Assembly (NCBI RefSeq): GCF_040869045.1 | Contig: NC_090321.1 | Coordinates: 33,229,426 to 33,293,425 of the forward strand | DNA length: 64,000 nt | Source of the DNA: Eurosta solidaginis | Taxonomy: Eukaryota > Arthropoda > Insecta > Diptera > Tephritidae | Direction of reading: 5' to 3' | Shown here: piece after piece, positions 46,611 through 56,455 of the stretch | Layout: the number at the start of each line of letters is the position of its first letter | How positions within the stretch are numbered: position 1 is the first letter of the stretch | Notes under the pieces: model-generated | Databases searched by the model: none | Seen by the model: only the letters and a program-made list of their open reading frames with translations | Told to the model about the DNA's origin: nothing | Translations under genes and position numbers: made by a program

Positions 46611-47483
46611 TCATTTAACTTGTCTAGAATACTTTTAATGCCATAAGTCGAACAAAAATTTACCAATCCTTGTGAAATTTGGTAGTGGCATAGATTCTAT
46701 GACGATAATTGTTTTCTGTGAAAATGGGTGAAATCGGTTGAAGCCACGCCCAGGTTTTATACACAGTCGACCGTCTGTCCTTCCGTTCGGCCGTTAACAC
46801 GATAACTCGATATATCTTTACTAAACTTAGTTCACGTACTTATCTAAACTCACTTTATATTGGTATTAAAAATGGATGAAATCAGACTATGACCACGCCC
46901 ACTTTTTCGATATCGAAAATTTCAAAAAATGAAAAAAATGCCATAATTCTATACTAAACACCAAAACAGGGATGAAACATTGCGATTGCAATGGTTTTTG
47001 ATGCAAATTATAACTTTAGAAAAACATTGTAAAATGGGTGTGACACCTAACATATTAAGTAGAAGAAACTGAAAAAGTTCTGCAGGCCGAAATCAAAATC
47101 CGTTGGAATCATGGTAGGAATACTTTTCGTGGTATTAATACATAAATAAATTAGCGGTACCCGAAAGATGATGTGCTGGGTCACCCTGGTCCGCCTTCAC
47201 ATATACAACTTTTAAAACCCTTACTAATACCTTTAATTTGATACCCATATCGTACAAACACATACAAGAGTCGCCCCTGGTCCACCTTTATGGCGATATC
47301 TCGAAAAGGCGTCCGCCTATAGAACTATGACCCACTCCCTTCTAAAATACTCTTTAATACCTCCCACTTCATACCCATGTCCTACAAGCACATTCCATAG
47401 TTACCTTTCAGCTGAGTATGTGTGTACTCTCAGCTGAGTATGTAATGTTCGGTTACACCCGAACTTAACCTTCCTTACTTGTT
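46611..47483 (+). mobile_element. mini-me-like repeat element, copy 6 (5'-truncated)
   Basis: Begins in the middle of the element (TTGTCTAGAATACTTTTAAT), keeps one GATATCGAAAA block, has only about 1.5 minisatellite units (about 47190-47390), and ends with CTCAGCTGAGTATGTAATG and CCTTCCTTACTTGTT. It shows that the array can be nearly absent. Confidence 0.75.
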
Positions 47484-47538
47484 TCAACAAAATTCTATTG
47501 AAAATCAATTTATCATCTTAATTTTATAGCCACCACTG

Positions 47539-47895
47539 AATACACCACAACTCCAAATGTGGCAAGTGGATTTTGTCTGTACACTAATACCAATGTAACA
47601 ACATCTATGTATAAGTATATGTTTGGTGTAATGATAGTCTGACCAAACAAAAATGCGTCTGCCAGAAAATCAATAAATCTCAAACAAAGAAAGGGTCACA
47701 CACAAATACAAAGAAAAAAATACAAATTAGCACAACCTTTATGAAAAATATAGATGTGTATGTGTGTATAATATAGAAAATAGAAGAAAGCAAAGATATG
47801 TAAATATGTATGTACATCGACAACTTCATGTTCGCCCACCTTTTTCTAATGCAAATTTTCACAAAATTAAAAATTGTGTATAGAATTTTAACAAA
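47539..47895. other. Intergenic DNA
   Basis: AT-rich; no recognised repeat or gene. The minus-strand frame 47680-47862 is hydrophobic by composition. Confidence 0.4.
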
Positions 47896-48690
47896 CCTGC
47901 TACACGAGTATCCTTCCTCTGCGGCCTCACTGCGTTTTACACAACCTACTAATGTTGCTGCTGTTTTTTCCGATTTATATTTAAAATTTTTTACTCCAAT
48001 TATATGAACCGTTATAATAAAATAAAATTAATATAAACATTTTATCGCACATATTTGGTATGAGGTTCATCGCAGAAATTTTTCACACAACATTCGTTAA
48101 GCACAAATATTTGATTTCACTTTTCTTGTTCTTCCAATTACGTCACGATTTTAAAGATTTAATGCTTTTTATGTTTTTTATAACGTTTACGTTTCAACAT
48201 TAAAAAGAACTTAATTTGCACTAGCTGCTTTATTAAGTCCACATATAAATTATTATCTAATGAATCAAACGGAAATTCTTTTGCAATTTTCACAAAATTT
48301 TATCTGTGTAATGATTTCACCGAAAAAAAATTTTTTGCTGAACTGATTTACAAAATTATTATAAATTTTTTTATAAAACTTAAAAACACTGAAAAAGTAG
48401 TTTCTAGTTTCCGTTTTAGCCTTCACAGTCTGCATTCATCTTATTTGTAGTTTGGTTAATTTTCCAATATTTTAGATTTTCACACTTTTCCGTGACGCGA
48501 CAACGCCTCTTCAAACGTTTAATTTGTAAATGACACCCCCAAGACAATGATTGTTTTTGTAACATTTGTTAGAGAATGTTTGTAACTCGTCCGCGAGTCG
48601 ATGGCGTCCGGTGGTTAAGGAGGGTAAACTGCTACTCAGTGTTGCGTCTCGCGTGCTTGGTATGTTAGCTTGGTCGACCTCTCAATTCGA
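47896..48690 (-). other. Candidate leftward 5'-UTR-like exon region
   Basis: Read on the minus strand the sequence is leader-like: GTGAAATCAAATATTTGTGC, GTTGTGTGAAAAATTTC, a short upstream ATG frame MNADCEG-stop near 48440, free of the repeat families seen here. A possible donor AGCAG|GTTTGT lies near 47896. The upstream end (48480-48690) is comparatively GC-rich with ACGCGAGACGCAAC. No long ORF follows within reach. Composition-based and weak. Confidence 0.25.
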
Positions 48691-49178
48691 CGTTTGAAAT
48701 GAAATTGTGAAATTAATTAATGTGACCAAAGCAAAGTCGAGAGCATTTCTTGATGACAGGATTATAATTCATTGGATTTCCAGTGAGAGTGTTACCAGAT
48801 AACTTTTTGGAAGGAAAGCATTTTTAATAGGCATAACTTATTCTATCAATTAAGGATTCCAAATAAGAGTTCAGTTTCAGATTTGGTTGAAGGGCTCAAT
48901 CTATCAGCATTTGGTTTAAATTCAATACTTTGGTAAGACGAACTAAGTTCTGAGAGTGGGCGTAGAGGCTTTCGCTGTCGATAAATCCAGCCGCCACAGC
49001 CGAATATGTAACTTCTCTATTAAGCATTCACATTTTTCAAATCGATTTGTAATTTTTTTTGGTCTTAAAAAGCTCCATATTTCCTTCTAGTGCAGTGGTG
49101 CACTCGAGAGCTTCGGAAAACTGTTCGGCGTTCATCTACATGTCGTGTGAGAGCAGCGATAGAGAGTAAAGCGGGAGT
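48691..49178. other. Intergenic DNA, nothing recognised
   Basis: No gene, repeat family or RNA gene seen. Confidence 0.4.
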
Positions 49179-49385
49179 CATTGGTGCGGTATGTCGTATC
49201 GCTGTAGTCGTATCCCTAATGTAATCAGCTGTTTATCGTTACGACGATAAACCAAAAACCAATTGGTTGGCTACGATACGGTTACGACCTTAGCGGCACC
49301 AATAATCGATTGCATTGATTCCCATAAGGTTGGTCCAATTAGCTGTTATAAGGCTACCGATACGGTTACCGATAAAGCACCAATG
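49179..49385 (-). mobile_element. MITE related to family C (207 bp)
   Basis: CATTGGTGC at 49179-49187 and its complement at 49377-49385 form the ends. The interior AACCAAAAACCAATTGGTTG and TAATCGATTGCATTGATTCC matches the family C copy at 51590-51680. It is a shorter, diverged relative. Confidence 0.65.
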
Positions 49386-49564
49386 TCTGCAGATTAAGCA
49401 AGCAGGTCGAGGAATCTTGTACTTCTAGCAGCAAACTTGAATTCTATGCTCAAACATTATTCAAGTAAACAAATTATCGAGTTTTGGTGTTGACAAAAGT
49501 TAGTTAAAAGCAAAATTGTTAAAACTATTGTTAAGCTAAGTTACCGCTGCCAAATGTTGTTGAA

Positions 49565-50990
49565 AACAAGTAAAGGTGTCTAAGTGCGTGTGTAACCGAA
49601 CATTATATGTATACTCAGCGTGAGCTTCAATTTTACATTTCATTTCAGATAAATTACTTTTCTACATAACACGTGGCACCGCCCGTTTAAAAAAAATGTC
49701 TCCACATTTCCTCTTAAAATAAAACTTGATAAGTGAAATGTCATTGATTCAAAACTATTTTTGCTAAGTTATAGCTTATTATTCTAGTCTACGACCCTTT
49801 TAAAAATCTTTTATATAAATGTGGGCGTGGTCTTTAACCGATCCCGTCCATTTTTACTACAAATATTTTCTACTATAAGGAAAATATGTGCACACAATTT
49901 CATTACGATATGTTAATTTTTCTTCGAGTTATGGCTCCCGAAACATAGAAAATTGTTTAGTCGTAAAAGGGGCGGTGCCACTCCCATTTCGAAAAATTTT
50001 AGTGATTTCCAATTTAATGTTATAATTCAAATTAGAAAGTAAAGTTCTATTGATACAAAGTTTTTTCCGCTAAGATATAGCTTATTATTTTCGTCTGCGA
50101 CCCTTTTAAAAATCTATTATATAAAAGTGGGCGTGGTCCTTAACCGATCTCGTCCATTTTTTCTAGAAATATTTCTTGCTAGAGGGAAAATTTGTGTGCC
50201 CAATTTTATTACGATCCGAGTTATGGCTCCCGAAACATAGAAAATTGCTTAGTCGTAAAAGGGGCGGTGCCACGCCCATTTTTTTAATTTGAAGTTTTTC
50301 CTATTTATTGTTATAAATCAACTTGGGAAATGAAATACCATTGATATAAAGCTCTGTTTTGAAAAGATATGGCTTATTTTATTCATCCACGATCCTTTTA
50401 AAAATCCTTTATATAAAAGTGGGCGTGATCCTTAACCGATTTCGTTAATTTTTCTTCAAAGCATTCCTTATAGTAAAGCAAACCTCTCTGCCGATTTTTG
50501 TTACGATAGGTTTAACGATTTTTGATTTATGATTAATAATATTTTTAAAATTTATTTTATCACAAGTGGGCGGTGCCATGCCCATTTGACAAAATTTTTT
50601 CAAATTTTTAACAAAAGTCTCATATCAGTCCACATGTCAAATTTCAACATTCTAGATGTATTATTTACTAAATAATCAGGTTTTTTGTGTTTTCCAAAAT
50701 GTTATATATATAAAAAGTGGGCGTGGTTATCATCCGATTTCGCTCATTTTCAATACCAATCTCTTCTGGGTCCAGATAAGCTCGTTGGTGAAGATATCTC
50801 AATATTTACTCAAGTTATCGTGTTAACGGACAGACGGACGGACGGACATGGCTAAATGAATTTCCTTTTTCGCCCAGACCTTTTTTATATATAGAAGTCT
50901 ATATCTATCTCGATTAGTTTATGCCGTTACGGGGTACCGTTATTCGAACAATAGTAATATACTCTGTGAGCTCTGCTCAGCTGAGTATAA
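49565..50990 (-). mobile_element. Divergent mini-me-like element, copy 7
   Basis: The ends match the family (AACAAGTAAAGGTGTCTAAG at 49565; CTCTGCTCAGCTGAGTATA near 50990), as does the GGACGGACATGGCTAA core (about 50822-50855, i.e. GCCATGTCCGTCC on the minus strand). The 130-bp minisatellite is absent. Instead an approximately 300-bp module with GACCCTTTTAAAAATCT, GTGGGCGTGG and GGGCGGTGCCACGCCCATTT recurs, with cognate words at 49786, 50098 and 50389. Confidence 0.75.
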
Positions 50991-51237
50991 TAACGAAATT
51001 CCACCAAATGCTGTTGACAATCTTAAAACTACCTTCTATAATTTAGCGACAAAAGTTGATCAAAGTTTAACAAGTATCGATAAAAAGTGATTACTGAATA
51101 CGAAGGTCGTTACCGACTCGCTTTTCCGAATTATTACTTGGGCGTAGTGAATTCACCCAGATGGCGGCAAAACATACTTCCGCTTTTGAAAACTTTATTC
51201 ATTTTTCTAAAAAGCCCTGGCAAAGTTGACATATCCA
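50991..51237. other. Intergenic DNA
   Basis: Nothing recognised before the MITE cluster. Confidence 0.4.
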
Positions 51238-51765
51238 TATCCATATAAAACAGCTGATGCAACCAACCTTATGGAAATCAGTGTAATTGGTCGATGGTGC
51301 CATACCATAACCATACCATACCAACCAATTAAGGGTCAATTAAACTTCCTTAACCCTAACGCCATAGTCGTAACCATACCCATCTGTAACCATCTCCAAT
51401 GTGATCGATTAATGGTGCCTTAACGTAAAAATCGTGAAAATTTCATAAAAATTAAGAAAACGCAAAAAATTACAAACATATTCCACAAAAAATAAGTCTC
51501 TCAATCATAACGTATCCAAAACAATGAATAAAATCTACAAAAAGTTATTAAATTCACCAACTCAAATATTTTTAGGTTATGGATATGGCGAGAAACCAAA
51601 AACCAATTGGTTGGCTATGATGTGGTATCGCTTTAGCGTTATGGTATGGTAGCATTAATCGATTACATTGATTTCCATAAGGTTGGTTCGATCAGCTGTT
51701 TTATCTGGTTATGGATAAGTCACCATTAATTGGCCCTTAAGGAAGTTTAATTGGCCCTTAAACAT
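51238..51765. mobile_element. MITE family C, self-nested pair
   Basis: An inner copy in reverse orientation spans 51329-51740 (412 bp), from TTAAGGGTCAATTAAACTTC to ACCATTAATTGGCCCTTAA. Outside it, 51238-51328 (ATAAAACAGCTGATGCAACC onward) and 51741-51761 (GGAAGTTTAATTGGCCCTTA) are the two sides of a second, outer copy in forward orientation. The inner element thus appears inserted into a member of its own family. The 65-codon frame 51226-51423 is a shadow. Confidence 0.7.
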
Positions 51766-52343
51766 ATGGGTATGACTATATACAACATATACATAAGTTA
51801 TTTGTCATTATTTTAATCGTTTTATATTACTATTAGATCTGGCAACTCTGTAAACATGCGCAATAGAATTTCGCTTTCCATAAAAAAATGTTCTCCTACT
51901 TTATTTGTTATGCATTTTCCCTATTTGCATCACATCCTTGTGATGCGTGCATTTTGTGACAAATGTCATTTAAGGAATTTTCCAAATGGAACAACAAAAC
52001 ACACACATATCGTAAGGAAACTCGTAAGCATTTAAGCGTATAAATATTCAAATACATAAGTGTGTAGAGTAAATAAGTATGTTTGTGTTAAGTTTAAAGT
52101 ATAATTACCACGTGGCGGGTACGTAATGGGATTTCGCCTCCTACTTCTCCTAATAGTTGTTTTTAAATATGTTACAAACCTTTGACTCCGATACACGAGA
52201 TCGGTATTTCCCATTTCGGTGTTTTGAATTAGAGCCAATGCGTAATTACATTAAAACTAGTAAAAGGCCATTCCTCCGCTTGCACTCCTCATATTCAAGA
52301 GGCATATATTTACCTCAGAGGATACTAAGGTCGAGCTTCTGAA
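51766..52343. other. Intergenic DNA
   Basis: No gene seen. Short frames on both strands at 52032-52342 lack motifs. Confidence 0.4.
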
Positions 52344-52380
52344 CCAGCGGACCTATGCCGACTCCGAACGGCATCTGAAA
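52344..52380 (-). repeat. SINE family B fragment
   Basis: TATGCCGACTCCGAACGGCA with its flank matches 56219-56240 in the complete SINE B; only this conserved segment remains, immediately before the LTR. Confidence 0.5.
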
Positions 52381-52520
52381 ACATATTGTGACGCATATTA
52401 GCGTCACTAATTGATACTCACATCCCTAAGGTTATTAAATAAAGGCACAACAAAATTAAACCAAGCTACATAAACACATTAATCATCATTTACACAGATG
52501 CATACAAGCAGCAGAGAGAT

Positions 52521-52997
52521 TTGAGGAAATACGGCACCTGAGAACACAGCCGTATGAAGCGAAAAAACACAAGCAGGTCCCTGGTGAACTCCATAGACAG
52601 GCGTCGGACCTTTATGTCGGGAATTGCCCAGTGAATCCAGTACTTGAAGAAAAATATCCAGAACTCGCGGAAGAGGAACGCATACTCCCCAGGGAAACGC
52701 GTGTCACTCTTGCTCAACTTCGTTCTGGATACTGTAACAGGTTAAACTCTTACCTATCCAGAATCAACCCCGACATACAAAATGTATGCCCCGCTTGCAA
52801 TGTGTCCCCACATGACACCAACCATCTCTTTAATTGTAATGTGGAACCAACGCCTCTAACACCCCTTTCCTTATGGTCCACCCCTGTTGAAACGGCCGGC
52901 AAGTTTCCTTGGACTCCCGTTAGAGGATATTGATGACAATTTGTGATCGGTCGCGGCTATTAGGTGGGGCGAGCATTGCTACAACAACAACAACAAC
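52521..52997 (+). mobile_element. 5'-truncated LINE insertion with exact 14-bp duplication
   Basis: Flanked by AGCAGCAGAGAGAT at 52507-52520 and 52998-53011 (identical). Open from the left border (EEIRHLRTQPYEAKKHKQVP) through LPRETRVTLAQLRSGYCNRL and the zinc knuckle VCPACNVSPHDTNHLFNC (C-x2-C-x4-H-x4-H-x4-C), the C-terminus of a jockey-type ORF2. A small 4-nt frameshift near 52905 replaces the family ending FLGLPLEDIDDNL with a stop at 52933. The 3' UTR ends GCTACAACAACAACAACAAC, the same tail as SINE family A. Confidence 0.9.
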
Positions 52998-53156
52998 AGC
53001 AGCAGAGAGATACTCACAAACGCATGTTATCATCAGCTACTATTTCGCTCACATATACACACGCATATGGTTACACACTACAAATGCACGCGCGTATGGC
53101 TGGTGAACAGGTACAGGATTCTAGAAGAAGAAACGTCTAGAAATTTGGGCAGAGAG

Positions 53157-53165
53157 TATAAAAGC
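53157..53165 (+). promoter_or_regulatory. LTR TATA box
   Basis: TATAAAAGC in solo LTR copy d; the same word is at 36901 in copy c, and copy a has CATAAAAGC. It lies about 30 bp before TCAGTAATCAG, a plausible initiator, and about 100 bp before AATAAA (53259). Confidence 0.7.
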
Positions 53166-53469
53166 AGCAGAAGCTGAGTATTCAGTAATCAGTTTGATTT
53201 AAGCACGTTATTAGTTGTGAAGTATAAGTGTTATTGTGAAGTACTTTCAAAGTAGTCTAATAAAGACCATTTAGCATTATTGAATATTGGAGTTATTTCT
53301 TCAACAGTTTACAGATTCGAACGTTAGCAGAAGGTTTGGAATAAGCGGAATTTCCCTAAATTCGTTACAATATGTATTTTCACTGAGTAGCTTTTCATGG
53401 GAGAAATTAAGGGTTATTGAGGAATGCAATCAACGCGAAATGCAGACTTTATCCTTTCCTTTTTTATTT

Positions 53470-54732
53470 AGATTAGGTTGAACTGGCTGGTCCGTGAGGA
53501 CCTCACATAGACTGAATGAGACCATAGCATCGCCAGAAGTTTGATCAACGACCAAACTGAAAAACTCTACCAGAAACCAGCACTTATATTATAAAATAAC
53601 TTCGTCATCTTGGCAAATACTAGAAGCTTTGTGGGACCTGTACTACTTGCTGCTTCTAGATCTGATAGCTTTGCCAATCCTACTAGCTGAAGTCTAAGCC
53701 TTGCAAGTACAAAGCGTGCTCGATCGTTTCTTCCCAAACCGCAATTCATACATCTGCAATAATCGGTATAATTTAAAAGCATGTGACGCTAAAAGGCAGT
53801 GTCCAGTCAAAACACCCGTCATGAGCCCTCAGTCTCCTCTTTTCAATGATAAAAAAAGTCGCTTTGTTAGTCTAAGGTTGTAAGACCCGCGCATGATTTC
53901 CGACACTTTACAGCCCCGCGCTTGGTTTCCCGCTTTTTCTGCTTGGTCGATCAGCTCTCGTTATCTTTTAATCCTGTCCAATTTTAAGGGAGCGTCTACG
54001 GTACAAGCTTCAAGTGATGCGCCCTGTTTAGCTAGCTCATCCGCTTTTTCATATCCATTTCCATATGCCAAAGGACACAATGTATGTGGATGTATATTTC
54101 TCCCTATCCCGATTCTATCCAGGGACTGCTTGCACTCTAACACACTTTTAGATGTTGTGCTATGAGAGATTACAGCCTTAATTGCTACTTGGCTTTCAAT
54201 CTAAAAATTCACTAAGCTGCAGCTTAAGCTATTTGCATCCATTGTTTCTACTGCTTTAGTCACGGCTACTAATTCGCAGCATTACGTATACCCTACCCCA
54301 TTGAGCGCCCTTGCGCCAACCTTCCACCTCTAATCTGGCTCTAAAATACCCATCGAGGCGCATGTAGGGAACCAGGTGGTCTGCCCGTCGAATATTTGAT
54401 TACGCTATATTACTACGACCGCATGGTCTCCGCTCAAGGTGCTCTGGGACATTGAGTCTCCTTGCAATTGTTAACGCTATGTTCTTCACCTCCAGGACTA
54501 CAGGTGGAATGTGCAGGTTTGCATACAACGCCGCCATCGGGGTTGTTTTCAGGGTACGTTCTTTTTTTAGTGGCCGTCCACCAAATAAGGACTCCATAGT
54601 ATAGAATAGGCTGTATCATCGTTGTGAATACCCAATGAGAGAGAGGGGCGCGAGACCTAGCGTACACCCAGCATTATTTGACATGCATAAAGTGCCGTCG
54701 AGGTCTTCTTCGCTCTCCTCCGTGTTGAGCTT
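53470..54732 (-). pseudogene. LINE ORF2 relic: thumb to RNase H
   Basis: On the minus strand from 54732: APLSHWVFTTMIQPILYYGV (thumb), ALYANLHIPPVVLEVKNIAL, then RNase H remnants ending GYEKADELAKQGASLE (53990-54080; the family has GNEKADELA), followed by a decayed tail and 3' UTR to about 53470, whose end ATTAGGTTGAACTGG recalls the TTAGG-type LINE tail at 41510. Stops interrupt throughout. SINE A copy 4 separates it from its upstream part at 55083-55262. Confidence 0.75.
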
Positions 54733-55072
54733 TTAAGACAACTGTTGTTGTTCTTGTAGTGATAAGGTTACTCCCCGTAGGCTTTGGGGAGCGTTATCGA
54801 TGTGATGGCCCTTTGCCGGATACAGATCCGGTACGCTCCGGTAACGCAGCACCATTAAGCTACTAGCCCGACCATCTCGGGAACGATTTATATGGCCACA
54901 TTAAACCTTCAAGCCATCCCTCCCTACACACCCCCAAGTTCCATGAGGAACTTGGGATCGCCAGAGCATCGTCTGTTAGTGAAACGGGATTCGCCGCTCG
55001 AAGGTGAGGTTGACAATTGGGTTGGAGAAGCTATATATTGCGCTACACAACCCCTTGAATCCCAATTTCCCT
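54733..55072 (-). repeat. SINE family A, copy 4
   Basis: GTTGTTGTTCTTGTAGTGAT is the complemented tail, CCGGATACAGATCCGG the internal palindrome-like motif. The copy stops near 55072 without the GCGGGTATATTC 5' end, so it is 5'-truncated. It lies within the LINE relic; no clean duplication. Confidence 0.75.
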
Positions 55073-55082
55073 TACTGTCTAG

Positions 55083-55262
55083 AATGATTCCTATATATTT
55101 GGTACACCTGCAGGGTCACACGTCCTAGCTAGGCCTAGACCTCTTCGGGACCTTATACCTCCTAGTAAACAAGTCCATATTCTTCTTCTCCACGTTGGCG
55201 CTCAACCCGACATTAGACGCCCAGGTATGTTTATCTCGAAGCGCTCACGCTTACACATGCTC
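55083..55262 (-). pseudogene. LINE ORF2 relic: upstream part split by a SINE
   Basis: It aligns by eye with 46200-46340: ATGATTCCTATATATTTGGT and CTTCTTCTCCACGTTGGCG correspond to the thumb-proximal RT segment (VNAEKTDMVLF / TKYL..ILD). It continues the relic at 53470-54732. Confidence 0.65.
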
Positions 55263-55646
55263 TACAATAAATTCACAATCGACAATCTAGACGTTCATAT
55301 ATGTCCCATCTCTAGAAACTAAATTACCAGCTGTCCAATTTTCATGTTTCTCGTTTATTTCGAGCTTCCTTTTAGAGATGACACCCTAGAGATGGAAATC
55401 TAGTTATTGAATTAACGAGTAGGAGCTAAGTACGAAAATGAAGTCTCCGATTCGTAACCCTCGTCCTGGTAAAGCCACTTTCGTCACATCCCTGGCTCTT
55501 ATATCTATTTAAATATACACACATACTTGAACAATTTCATATATGAATATTCGTTTCAGCACTATTTGAAGGACATGTGCAATGAATGGAAATTGTTTTC
55601 AAAAAAAGAGATGGCACATTTCATTTGTTTTTGTATTTATAACATT
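55263..55646. other. Intergenic DNA, nothing recognised
   Basis: No gene, repeat or RNA gene identified. Confidence 0.4.
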
Positions 55647-56094
55647 AAGGCCCGGTTTTTCAGTACAAGTTCAACTCAATTCGTCAGTTAAACTACGCTT
55701 AAACTTATTCTGCAGTTTTTCAGTCCACTTTAACTGAAGTTTAAGCTGAGCTTAAGCGGCCGATCTGGCAGAGTCAAACTCTAGTTAACCTATCGGTGAT
55801 TTTCGTTCTTTCGAAATGGCGGTGAATATACCCAACAAGCATTTTGGCTTTAGTACCATTAGAGCTCATGTTGATAACTAGGCATACTTCTCAAAAGTTG
55901 TTTCGAAATAGTGGTTCAACTGGAGAACAATAGCGTACTCAGCAAAAGAAGGAATTTGTAAAATTTATAAAACAAAAAATTATATAAAAGTTGAAAAAAT
56001 TTAATTCCCAACTTGTGGTGCTCTAACTGTACTCAAATGTAAGATTCCATATTACAGTGTGTTCACAAAAATAATATGAAATATATATAATTTA

Positions 56095-56455
56095 AAAAAT
56101 AAACAAATTTGAGGCACGATATCCTCCGAAGAGATTATAGGCCGAGCTTCTCTTCCAATTTGCGTCGTGCTCCTTTTAATTTTGCTTACAAAATCGCGGG
56201 ACGGGACCTACTTGCCTTATGCCGACTCCGAACGGCATCTGCAAGGTAGATGATTTTTCACTGAGAGCTTTTCATAGCAGAAATATACTCGGAGTGCTAG
56301 CCAATCACTGCGTAGGGGCGACCCCGGTTAGAAAAATTGTCTACTAATTGTAAAACCTTGTTTCTAAAACTTTGATGTGGCTTTGCACGGGGCGTGAACC
56401 CAGGATCTGCGGTGTGGTAGACGGAGCACGCTACCATCACACCACGGCGGCCGCC
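56095..56455 (-). repeat. tRNA-derived SINE family B, complete copy
   Basis: Flanked by TATATAATTTA at 56084-56094 and 56456-56466 (exact 11-bp duplication). On the minus strand the head reads GCGGCCGCCGTGGTGTGATG with A box TGGTGTGATGG (complement of 56434-56444) and B box GGTTCACGCCC (complement of 56390-56400), 33 bp apart as in tRNA genes. The tRNA-unrelated body includes GCTCTCAGTGAAAA and TGCCGTTCGGAGTCGGCATA. The 3' end is A/T-rich. Confidence 0.9.

Larger units (their letters stand above)
46117..47538. mobile_element. Possible Tc1-like TIR pair enclosing relics
   Basis: CAGTGGTGGC at 46117 preceded by TA, and GCCACCACTG ending at 47538, are perfect 10-bp inverted ends of Tc1/mariner style. 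On the right the flanking base context is AATA rather than an immediate TA. Between them lie a LINE relic (46140-46605) and a partial mini-me-like copy (46611-47483), leaving only short element-specific ends. No transposase. Confidence 0.45.
52387..53369 (+). mobile_element. Solo LTR, copy d, with intact 4-bp duplication
   Basis: TGTGACGCATATTAGC start, AATTCGTTACA end, exact ATAT on both sides (52383-52386 and 53370-53373), the 4-bp duplication typical of Gypsy elements. A TATA box (TATAAAAGC, 53157), TCAGTAATCAG downstream and AATAAA at 53259 mark U3/R/U5. The LTR itself is about 490 bp once the nested LINE (52521-53011 with duplication) is removed. No internal domain, so a solo LTR formed by recombination. 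Confidence 0.85.

Noticed and set aside
48600..48612. Plus-strand mini-exon ATGGCGTCCGG before GTTAAG
   Set aside because: Only four codons, with a weak donor and no supporting downstream acceptor or frame.
56390..56455. tRNA gene call on the minus strand
   Set aside because: A and B boxes are present but the segment is the head of a dispersed SINE with a target duplication, not a stand-alone tRNA gene.
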